DNA from: VRUE01 sp963715455
GTDB lineage: Bacteria > Actinomycetota > Thermoleophilia > Solirubrobacterales > 70-9
DNA length: 64,000 nucleotides
Reading direction: 5' to 3'
Assembly: GCA_963715455.1 (NCBI GenBank)
Contig: OY970245.1
Location: 868,001-932,000, forward strand
The notes beneath the pieces were generated by a model. That model was given only the letters and a program-made list of their open reading frames with translations, was not told the origin of the DNA and did no database searches. Position numbers and translations under genes: made by a program. Each line of letters opens with the position of its first letter. Position 1 is the first letter of the stretch. Below are positions 17,827 through 26,100 of this stretch, piece after piece.

Positions 17827-18618
17827 TCAGGCCCGGAACTTCTTCGAGCGGACGAGTCCGGCCCGATGCAGGGTGAGTCGGACTCCGGCCCAGAGAGTCT
17901 TCAGCCCGTAGACGACTCCCGTCGAGAAGTCGACCGATGAGGCGTCCTCGAAGTATTTCCCCGGCGCCGGAACTTCCCTGATCCTCATCTTGAAGAAGGC
18001 CGCCTGCATCAGCACCTCGGAGTCGAAGCTGAAGTCGGATGCGTTGCGCAGGAAGGGCACCGTCAGCAGCATCTTGCGCGAGTAGGCTCGGTATCCCGTG
18101 TGCGCCTCGGTCAGCTCGGTCCCCATGACACCGTTCTCGACCGTCGTCAGGAAGCGATTTGCCGCGTACTTCCAGCGTGGCATGCCGTTGGCCAGCGCCA
18201 TGCCGGGGCGGGCGAGGCGGGAGCCGAGCACGAGGTCGGCTTCGTCGTTGAGGATCGGCACCACCATGTCGGGGATCAGCTCGGGTGGGTACTGGCCGTC
18301 GGGGTGCAGCATCACGACGACGTCGGCTTCGCGCTGCAGCGCCTCTAGATAGCAGGTCTTCTGGTTGGCGCCGTAACCGACGTTGTGGGGGTGCCAGACG
18401 ACGTGGAGGGGCAGCCGCTTGGCGAGCTCGACCGTCTCGTCGCGCGATGCGTCGTCAACGAGGATCACCTCATCGACCCAATCCATCGGGATCGAGCGGT
18501 AAGTGTCTTCCAGCGTCTTGGCGGCGTTCATCGCCGGCATCACGACGATCACCTTGCCGGGCGGCCGCTCGCTGGGACCGGCCTGCTCGACGCTCTCAAC
18601 TGGGGCTTGTCCAGTCAT
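17827..18618 (-). CDS. Glycosyltransferase family 2, polyprenyl-phosphate-sugar synthase-like
   Basis: 263 residues from the ATG at 18618 (TAGACT 9 bases upstream). VIVVMPAMNAAKTLEDTYRS, DEVILVDDASRDETVELAKR, VVWHPHNVGYGANQKTCYLE and VVMLHPDGQYPPELIPDMV are the ordered motifs of DPM1-type enzymes. LTEAHTGYRAYSRKML resembles their acceptor loop. There is no membrane domain, so it is probably cytoplasmic and peripheral. Expected role: moving a sugar from a nucleotide onto undecaprenyl phosphate or another lipid, which could feed the adjacent GT-C-like protein. It ends 4 bases from the convergent hydrolase gene. Confidence 0.85.
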   Translation of the reverse strand: MTGQAPVESVEQAGPSERPPGKVIVVMPAMNAAKTLEDTYRSIPMDWVDEVILVDDASRDETVELAKRLPLHVVWHPHNVGYGANQKTCYLEALQREADVVVMLHPDGQYPPELIPDMVVPILNDEADLVLGSRLARPGMALANGMPRWKYAANRFLTTVENGVMGTELTEAHTGYRAYSRKMLLTVPFLRNASDFSFDSEVLMQAAFFKMRIREVPAPGKYFEDASSVDFSTGVVYGLKTLWAGVRLTLHRAGLVRSKKFRA

Positions 18619-18651
18619 GCGGCCGCCAGTCTAAAGGGATCAGCCGCTGGA

Positions 18652-20343
18652 TCAGATCTCGCAGAAGGTGACGCTTCCCGCGCCCGGTGCAATCGCCTGC
18701 CAGGGAACGGCGGCCGCGTCGCGAGGGACGCTCAGCTTCATGGCTCGCCCTGGCGTCATACGGCCAATCTGGACCGCGTAGCTGCCGGCGAACCGGTGCA
18801 GCGCCAGCACGGTGCTGCGGTCTGCGATCAGGATCGCCCCGCCGGCCGGGAGCTCGAAGCCCCCTCGGCCTTCGTGCCGCCGGCAGGAATCGCCAGGGGC
18901 GTCGGCCGCGGGCGTGAGCCGTAGGCCGAGTGCCCGCGCGGCGACGAGGTCGGCACTTCTGCGGGTGCTCTCGTCCTTGCCGAGCAGCTCGGCGACCGAG
19001 TAGCCGGGCGAGCCGAACTTCTCGCTCACCGCTTGCATCGGGCCTGCCCCGAACTGAGCGCCGCGTTCCGGCTGGAATGCTTCCGGCGCCTCGACCGAGG
19101 GATTGAATTCGGGCGGGACGTTCGCGCCGCCGAGGTTGACGACGGCAATCGCCGCGTTCGTCGGTGGCGAGTATGGGCCGAGGACTTCACGGCCTTCCTT
19201 GAAGCGGAACGTATTCCCCGCGATGCCCGCGAGAGTGAGCGCGAGCGCGAGCGCGAGCGCGAGGCGAGTCGCCTTGATCCCTCGAGCCGCCTCGAGGACG
19301 ACGAGCAGGAGGACGACTACGTCCTGGAACACGTAGCGGATCTCTCCCGGCGTGCGGTCGGGGGAGAGGGCGAGGCCCTGCTCCGCCCACAGGGTGACGA
19401 GGATCGCGAGGGCGACCCAGAGCGTCGCCGGCACGGCGCCGCGGCGACGCAGGGCGCGGAAGACGAGCAGGGCGACGGTCACCTCCAGGCCCAACAGGAA
19501 GAGGCCCTGGGCGAGCCGTTCGGAGCTGAAGCCGATCAGCTTCAGCGAGGTGAGCTGTCCGGAGGTGAGGGGACTGTTCCCGACCCAGAAGGACCCGCCG
19601 AACAGCGAGGCGGCGGTATTGCCGAGCGAGTCGACGGCGTAGGCAGGAAGCCAGAGGACGTTTGCCAGCTCGAGGCCCGTGCCGCCATACTGGTTCGCCC
19701 AGACCCGCCAGCCCAGGTAGGCGAGGAGCGGCACCGCGACGATCCACGCTCTGCGCCAGCGGTCGTCGCGCAGAGCGATGCCGACGGCTGCTCCGACGAC
19801 GAAGGCGAGTCCCACCTCGAAGCTGAAGGTGGCGAGGACGAGCAGAGCGCAGGCGGCTACGTCGCCGCGGCGATCATCGCGTTCGAGCGCCAAGAGGGCG
19901 GCGAGGCCGGGTACGAGCCCACAGAAGAACTGGATGCCGAGCATCGGCTGCATCAAGACGTTCCAGGAGGACCCGAGGAAGAGGACGATCACCGCGGCGG
20001 GCAGGGCAAGCAACGGGCCCACGCGCCGCCTTCCGTACTCGTAGAGAAGGCCGCTGAGCAGCAGGAGCAGGGCGATCTGGATGACGCCGAAGCCGGTGTA
20101 GCTGGTGCCGAAGATCTCCAGCCCTGCCCTGTAGATCGTCATCGGGATGAAGATCAGGTGCCCGCCGTAGGGCTCGATCAGCGTCTTCGTGGTGCCCGTG
20201 CCGCTGAGTGCCAGCCAGTTGAAGCCGTCATCTGCGTAGGCAAGGTCCCGCTGCAGCCAGAAGAGGAACGCGACCGCGCCGGCCATCGCGCCGGCGAGCA
20301 GCAGCCAGCCGATCTTCCTTGCGGGTTCCGGATGGTCGAGCAC
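18652..20343 (-). CDS. Multi-spanning membrane protein, GT-C glycosyltransferase-like (paralogue of 5785-7476)
   Basis: 563 residues from a GTG at 20343 (TAGGCT 9 bases upstream). Hydrophobic helices fill residues 10-400. Motifs shared with the paralogue include YADDGFNWLALSGTG, EPYGGHLIFIPMTIY, VLFLGSSWNVLMQPMLGIQF and a GYSVAELL segment in the soluble C-terminal part. The neighbouring polyprenyl-phosphate-sugar synthase-like gene (17827-18618) supports a role in using lipid-linked sugars. Exact activity is unknown. Confidence 0.7.
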   Translation of the reverse strand: MLDHPEPARKIGWLLLAGAMAGAVAFLFWLQRDLAYADDGFNWLALSGTGTTKTLIEPYGGHLIFIPMTIYRAGLEIFGTSYTGFGVIQIALLLLLSGLLYEYGRRRVGPLLALPAAVIVLFLGSSWNVLMQPMLGIQFFCGLVPGLAALLALERDDRRGDVAACALLVLATFSFEVGLAFVVGAAVGIALRDDRWRRAWIVAVPLLAYLGWRVWANQYGGTGLELANVLWLPAYAVDSLGNTAASLFGGSFWVGNSPLTSGQLTSLKLIGFSSERLAQGLFLLGLEVTVALLVFRALRRRGAVPATLWVALAILVTLWAEQGLALSPDRTPGEIRYVFQDVVVLLLVVLEAARGIKATRLALALALALTLAGIAGNTFRFKEGREVLGPYSPPTNAAIAVVNLGGANVPPEFNPSVEAPEAFQPERGAQFGAGPMQAVSEKFGSPGYSVAELLGKDESTRRSADLVAARALGLRLTPAADAPGDSCRRHEGRGGFELPAGGAILIADRSTVLALHRFAGSYAVQIGRMTPGRAMKLSVPRDAAAVPWQAIAPGAGSVTFCEI

Positions 20344-20355
20344 GGTTGCGGCAGC

Positions 20356-21477
20356 CTACGAGGCGGTGCGGCGCAGCAGCCTGCGCAGCGCGTGGCCGGG
20401 AACCTGCAAGCGGCGTTCCAGTCCCCAGAAGCCCTGCACGTAGGCGAGAAGCCCGCTGGGCGTCGTTCGCCTGCCTTCGAGCAAAGCCTGAGCCCGGTAC
20501 CGCTCCCAGAACCAGAAGAGCATCGCTAGGGAGCGTCGCGACGAAGGCGGTTGGGCGAGTGCCGCATGGGCACGGCGCTCGGCGCGGGACGCGGGCGCCC
20601 GGGTGAGTTCGGATATCGCCCTCTCCGGCACGGGCGCCTCGAGGTCGACTGCCAGGCAGGTCAGAGCATCGGAAAGCGGCACGGTAAGGCGGCCGCGCCT
20701 GGCCATCGTCACCAAGCGCTGCCAGTCGAGCCCGGGTCCCGCGGTCTCGATCACCTTGAAGGCGTCGGCTGCCCAGCGGACTGGGTGCACAGGGTTCCAG
20801 GCGGCGCCGTGGGCGCAGACGTGCAGGAGCTGGTCGGCTGGGTTGAGGATGCGGACACGGGCGCCGCCGATCTCTCCCTCGATTGACCCTCGCCAGAATT
20901 CCTCGTCAAGGCCGGGTCGCCAGAGCATTCCCCGATGCAGGTCGATCTCCTGGCCGTCGGGACCGCAGAAGGCGAGTGAGTGGCGCACCGCCAGCAGCCG
21001 CTCGGGATCGTCCTCGATCGCGGTAAGGCTGGCGCCGAGCAACGCTCGCACCGCTTCTCCAATGCGGTCGTGCCCGACGGCAAGGTCGACGTCGCCCATG
21101 GGACGGGCCCCGGGATCCTGGTATGCGGAGTCGATCAAGGCCGCTCCCTTGAGTGCCAGGACCTCGAGGCCGGCGCCTTGGAGCGCGTCGATCGCCCGCC
21201 GGCCGGCTTGTAGCCCCAGCTGGTTGGCAGCCCAGCTGTGTCGGTAGATGCCCTTCAAGCGAGCCGCGTCGGGACTATCGGCAAGCCGCGGCCCGAGGTT
21301 GCGGTAAAGGAGCGGCAGCAGGCGATAGGAGCCCTGCTCGACGGTGTCGAGGTGAGGTTCCTGGCGGTGCCACTCGGCCCAGGAGCCGAGTGCCCGCTCG
21401 TTTTTCCAGAGGCTCGCTTGCAAGAGCAGGACCTGCTGGGAGGAGGGAAGCCATACGGCGGCTTGCTCGCGGCTCAC
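20356..21477 (-). CDS. Nucleotidyltransferase-fold protein (NTP_transf_5-like)
   Basis: 373 residues from an ATG at 21477 that overlaps the ABC transporter stop (ATGA). The core LEVLALKGAALIDSAYQDPG...RPMGDVDLAV carries the GxDxD-type signature of the uncharacterised nucleotidyltransferase family PF14907. ILNPADQLLHVCAHGAAWN and RWAADAFKVIETAGPGLDW are also typical of that family. Members occur beside peptide-maturation and export genes, but their substrate is unknown. Coupling to the exporter suggests joint function. Confidence 0.75.
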   Translation of the reverse strand: MSREQAAVWLPSSQQVLLLQASLWKNERALGSWAEWHRQEPHLDTVEQGSYRLLPLLYRNLGPRLADSPDAARLKGIYRHSWAANQLGLQAGRRAIDALQGAGLEVLALKGAALIDSAYQDPGARPMGDVDLAVGHDRIGEAVRALLGASLTAIEDDPERLLAVRHSLAFCGPDGQEIDLHRGMLWRPGLDEEFWRGSIEGEIGGARVRILNPADQLLHVCAHGAAWNPVHPVRWAADAFKVIETAGPGLDWQRLVTMARRGRLTVPLSDALTCLAVDLEAPVPERAISELTRAPASRAERRAHAALAQPPSSRRSLAMLFWFWERYRAQALLEGRRTTPSGLLAYVQGFWGLERRLQVPGHALRRLLRRTAS

Positions 21478-23150
21478 CCCCCGCCCTCCACGAGGCTCGC
21501 AACCCGGCTCTCCACCCGGCCGCCGCGGACTTCCACCATCCGGTCGGCTCGCCGAGCCACCAGCGGGTCATGGGTGACGAGCAGCAGCGTCGGCCGCGAC
21601 TCGATCGCCATCAGGTTGTCGAGCACGCGATCGGCGGTCTCGGGGTCGAGGTGGCTGGTCGGCTCGTCGAGCATAAGCAGAGCCGGGGCGCCGAGCAAGG
21701 CTCGGGCAAGGGCGATGCGCTGGCGCTGGCCGGCGGAGAGGCGCACGCCGTCGTCACCGATCTCGGTCTGGTAGCCGTCCGGCAGGGCGGCGACGAACTC
21801 GCTCGCCGCCGCCAGCTCGGCGGCGCGCTCGATCTGCTTGGTGGGGATTCCCGGCCTGCCGAAGGCGATGTTGTCTGCCACGCTGCCACGCATCGCGCTG
21901 GCCTCTTGGAGCAGGGCGCCGGCCTGCCGGCGCAGGCTGCGAACGTCAATCTCCTCAAGCGGCACGCCGTCGACCTGGATTGTTCCTGCCCAGGGTCGGT
22001 AGAGGCCCAGCAGCAGGGCGACCAGGGTCGTCTTGCCGGCGCCGGTGGGGCCGAGGATGGCCAGCGCCTCGCCCGGCTCGACGGCGAGCGACACCGCATC
22101 GAGCACCGGCGGCTCGTCACGCGAATAGCCGAAGGTCACCCCCTCCCAGGTGACGCCACCCTGCAGCGAGATCGAGCGCCTGCCCGCGTAGGGCTCGGCC
22201 TCGGATCTCGCCAGCACCGCGTCGATCCGCTCGAGCGCGGCAAAGCCGTTGAGGATGTCCGGAAGCGTCGCGACCACCCAGTTGAGCTGCCCCCGGGCTA
22301 GCGCCAGTACGGCCATGAAGGCGATCAGGTCGCCGATGGACATCGATTCGTGCAGGACGGCGAGGCCACCCCCGATTAGGACGATCACGCCGGCGACCCC
22401 ACCCAGCGCCACCTGGATCAGGCCATAGGCCTGCTGTACCCAGCCGACCCTTTGCCCGGCCGCTGCCAGCTCCTCCGAGCGTGCGCGGCCCTCGTCGATC
22501 GCCTGCTCCTCCGCGACCCTGACCTTGATCAAGGAGGTCGAGCGCAGGGTGGTGAGAATGCTGGCGCTGAAGGCGTCCGAGGCCTCCTGCCAGGTACGCA
22601 CCCGCCTGCGCAGCGTCCCGCGCAGCAGGCGGCTGAGCAGGACGAGCAGCGGCACCGCGATCATCAGCACGGCGAGCAGCATCGGCTGGATCGCAACCAG
22701 CGATGCGAGCAGGATCGCCGCCGTTCCCAAGGAGGGGATGACGACGGCGAGGAGGTATTTCGCCATCGTGTCGAGCCGCTCGGTGTCCTGAACGATCAGG
22801 GAGTGCAGCCGGCCGCTGTCGGTCGAGTCGTAGAACGAGCTGGGCAGCCAGACGACATGGTCGATCAGCTCCGAGCGCACCCTTGCGATCGCCGGCTTCG
22901 TCACCCGCAGGACTACGTAGCGGCCCGCCAGCCCGAGGCCGAGGCTGAGTAGGTAAAGCCCCAGAATGGCTGCCCCGATCGCGATCAGACGACCGCTGTC
23001 GCCGTCCGGGATCGCATCGTCGAAGGCGCTGCGGACGAGGAGGGCGATCGGCACGAGGGTCAGCGACTGGGCCACCGAAAGCGCCAGCCCCCAGGCGACG
23101 ATGTGCGGTGAGCCCTCGATCAGTCGGGAAAAGGTGCGCCAGGCCTGCAC
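21474..23150 (-). CDS. ABC transporter, fused permease and ATPase
   Basis: 558 residues from a GTG at 23150 (TAGTTT 7 bases upstream). An N-terminal six-helix type 1 exporter domain is followed by the ATPase: Walker A ILGPTGAGKTT, Q-loop LLQEASAMRGSVADNIAFG, signature LSAGQRQRIALARAL, Walker B LLMLDEPTSHLDPET and H-loop LLLVTHDP. One protein carrying both halves probably works as a homodimer. Cargo could be a lipid, a peptide or a polysaccharide intermediate. It is coupled to the nucleotidyltransferase-like gene and adjoins the polysaccharide region. Confidence 0.9.
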   Translation of the reverse strand: MQAWRTFSRLIEGSPHIVAWGLALSVAQSLTLVPIALLVRSAFDDAIPDGDSGRLIAIGAAILGLYLLSLGLGLAGRYVVLRVTKPAIARVRSELIDHVVWLPSSFYDSTDSGRLHSLIVQDTERLDTMAKYLLAVVIPSLGTAAILLASLVAIQPMLLAVLMIAVPLLVLLSRLLRGTLRRRVRTWQEASDAFSASILTTLRSTSLIKVRVAEEQAIDEGRARSEELAAAGQRVGWVQQAYGLIQVALGGVAGVIVLIGGGLAVLHESMSIGDLIAFMAVLALARGQLNWVVATLPDILNGFAALERIDAVLARSEAEPYAGRRSISLQGGVTWEGVTFGYSRDEPPVLDAVSLAVEPGEALAILGPTGAGKTTLVALLLGLYRPWAGTIQVDGVPLEEIDVRSLRRQAGALLQEASAMRGSVADNIAFGRPGIPTKQIERAAELAAASEFVAALPDGYQTEIGDDGVRLSAGQRQRIALARALLGAPALLMLDEPTSHLDPETADRVLDNLMAIESRPTLLLVTHDPLVARRADRMVEVRGGRVESRVASLVEGGG

Positions 23151-23157
23151 CGGGCAA

Positions 23158-23163
23158 AAACTA
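23158..23163 (-). promoter_or_regulatory. -10 box (TAGTTT) of the ABC transporter gene
   Basis: On the minus strand the box ends 7 bases before the GTG at 23150. Divergent from the box at 23182-23187. Confidence 0.5.
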
Positions 23164-23181
23164 CCGCTGGATGGTGAGGCG

Positions 23182-23187
23182 TAAGAT
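23182..23187 (+). promoter_or_regulatory. -10 box (TAAGAT) of the helicase gene
   Basis: TAAGAT ends 7 bases before a TTG at 23195, which is why that start is preferred over the ATG at 23171. Confidence 0.5.
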
Positions 23188-23194
23188 CAATGGG

Positions 23195-26100
23195 TTGGCC
23201 ACCGATGCGAAAACGAGTGCGGAATCCGGTCCTCTAGCGCCCTTCAGCGCCCCCGTAAGGCGCTGGTTCGAGGCCTCTTTCGAGGGACCGACCCCCGCCC
23301 AGACAGGCGGCTGGCAGGCGATCTCCAGCGGTGCCAACACGCTGATCTGCGCGCCCACCGGCTCGGGCAAGACGCTGGCCAGCTTCCTCTGGGGGATCGA
23401 TCGGCTCTCGCGCATGCCGGAGCTTGGCCAGGGCGTGAAGCTGGTCTACATCTCGCCCCTGAAGGCGCTCTCCTACGACATCGAGCGCAACCTGCGGGCG
23501 CCGCTGCGCGGCATCGGCGCCGATATCGCTGTCGGTCTGCGCACCGGCGACACCCCGCAAAAAGAGCGTCAGGCGATGCGCCGCACGCCGCCCGACATCC
23601 TGATCACGACGCCCGAGTCGCTCTACCTGATGCTCTCCTCGGGGGCGCGGGAGATCCTCACCGGGGTCGAGGCGGTGATCGTCGACGAGATCCACGCGGT
23701 CGCCCAGAGCAAGCGTGGGTCTCATCTGGCGCTGACGCTGGAGCGCTTGGAGTACTTGGTCGGGGAGTCAAGGGAGGGTTCGTCGGAGCAACAGCGGGGA
23801 GGCTCCGCCGAACCCTCCCTTGACTCCCCGATCCAGCGGATTGGACTCTCCGCTACTCAGCGCCCCCTTGAGCGGATAGCTCGCTTCCTGGTCGGACCTA
23901 AAAGAGCTTGTGAGATTGTCGATGCGGGGGTAGCCAAGGAGCTCGATCTGGAGATCGTGGTCCCCGTTGAGGACATGGCTGAGCCGGGAGCTCCAGCTTT
24001 TCCCAATGCGGACGGGAACCCCACTGATGGTGAGCCCCTAGCTCACGTCCGCTCCATTTGGCCCGCCATCTACCCCGAGCTACTCAAGCTCGTGCAGGAA
24101 CACAACTCGACGATCATCTTCGTCAACGCTCGCCGCGCTGCGGAGCGCCTGGCAAAGCGCTTGAACGAGCTTGCCAACGGCGAAGGCGAGCATGAGCTAC
24201 CAGCAACTGAGCACGCGGGTGCGGATGGGTCGGGTCCGGCGGGAACTCCCGGCGAAGGCCGGCCCGACGGACCCGACCCATCCACCCCCCACGAGATCGC
24301 CCGCGCGCACCACGGGTCCCTGTCGCACGAGGAGCGCACCGTGGTCGAGGAGATGCTCAAGTCGGGGGAGCTTCCCTGTCTCGTTGCGACTTCCAGCTTG
24401 GAGCTGGGAATCGACATGGGCGCCGTCGACCTGGTGATCCAGGTGGAGTCCCCCAAGTCGGTGTCCCGTGGCCTGCAGCGCGTCGGTCGCGCTGGCCACT
24501 CGCTGGGAGAGGTCTCACGCGGTCGCATCTTCCCCAAGTTCCGCGCCGACCTGCTCGAGTGCGCCGTGGTCGCGAAGCGGATGCGCGAAGGGGCGATCGA
24601 GGAGACGGTTATCCCACAGAACCCGCTCGACGTGCTGGCCCAGCAGCTGGTCGCGATGGCCGCCCTCGACGAGTGGCAGGTTGACGAGGTCGAGCGGCTG
24701 GTCACCGCCTCGGAGCCCTTCCACGAGCTCTCCCGTGAGCAGCTCGAGAACGTGCTCGACATGCTCGACGGCCGCTACCCCTCCGATCGCTTCGCCGAGC
24801 TGCGGCCGCGGATCGTCTGGGATCGCACCGAGGGCACGATGCACGGCCGCAAAGGCGCTCGCCAACTGGTCGTCACCAACGCCGGCACGATCCCCGACCG
24901 CGGTCTCTACGGCGTCCACCTGCCCGACGGCCGTCGAGTCGGTGAGCTCGACGAGGAGATGGTCTACGAGGCACGCGCCGGCCAGACCTTCCTGCTCGGC
25001 GCGACCACCTGGCGGATCGAGGAGATCACCCGCGACCGCGTGATCGTCACCCCGGCGCCCGGTGTCCCGGGCGCCGTGCCCTTCTGGAAGGGCGACGGGA
25101 TCGGCCGCCCTGCCGAGCTCGGCAGGGCGATCGGCGCCTTTGCTCGCGAGGCGGTCTCCCGCGAGCCCAAGGAACTGGCCGCCGAGTACGACCTCGACCG
25201 CCGCGCTGCCGAGAACCTCGTTGCCTACCTGCGCGAGCAGCAGACCGCGACCCGCGTCGTCCCCTCCGACGAGACGATCGTCGTCGAGCGCTTCCGCGAC
25301 GAGATCGGCGACTGGCGGCTCTGCGTGCTCTCGCCCTACGGTGGACGCGTCCACTCCGCCTGGGGCCTGGCCCTGGCCGCCAAGATCCGTGCCGAGCGCG
25401 ACCTCGAGGCCGACGCGATCTGGTCCGACGACGGCATCGTCATCCACCTGCCCGACGCCGACGAGCCGCCGCCCGCCGACCTCGTCTTGATCGAGCCCGA
25501 CGAGCTCGAGGACCTGGTCGTCGGCGAGCTCGCCGGCTCAGCCCTCTTCGGCTCCCACTTTCGCGAGAACGCTGCTCGCTCGCTGCTCATCCCGCGCGCC
25601 TATCCCGGCAAGCGCACACCGCTCTGGCAGCAGCGGCTGAAGGCGCAGAGCCTGCTCGAGGTGGCCCGCGACTTCCCCCGCTTCCCGGTCGTGCTCGAGA
25701 CCTATCGCGAGGTGCTGCGCGACGTGCTCGACCTGCCCTCGCTGGCCGAGCTGCTGCGTGACCTGCACTCGCGCAAGCTCAGCCTGGTCGAGGTCGAGAC
25801 GCCGACCGCCTCGCCCTTCGCCTCCTCGCTGCTCTTCGACTACGTCGCCACCTACATGTATGAGGGCGACACGCCCAACGCCGAGCGCCGAGCAGCGGCG
25901 CTGGCCCTCGATCGCGACCTGCTGCGCGAGCTGCTCGGCCAGGAGGAGCTGCGCGAGCTGATCGACGTCGAGGCGCTGGAGGAGGTCGAGGCGCAGCTCC
26001 AGCACCGCACCGAGGCAGGCCACGCTGGCGATCGCGATGCCCTGCAGCAGGTGCTGCGCCGGGTCGGCGACCTGACCGCGGCGGAGTGCGAGGAGCGTGT

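Noticed and set aside
19033..20529. 498-codon open frame on the plus strand
   Set aside because: Shadow of the GT-C-like gene on the minus strand; highly charged low-complexity translation with no motif.
23171..23173. ATG at 23171 as start of the helicase
   Set aside because: Possible, but the TTG at 23195 fits the TAAGAT box with the 7-base spacing used by many genes here, and the extra residues are not conserved in the family.
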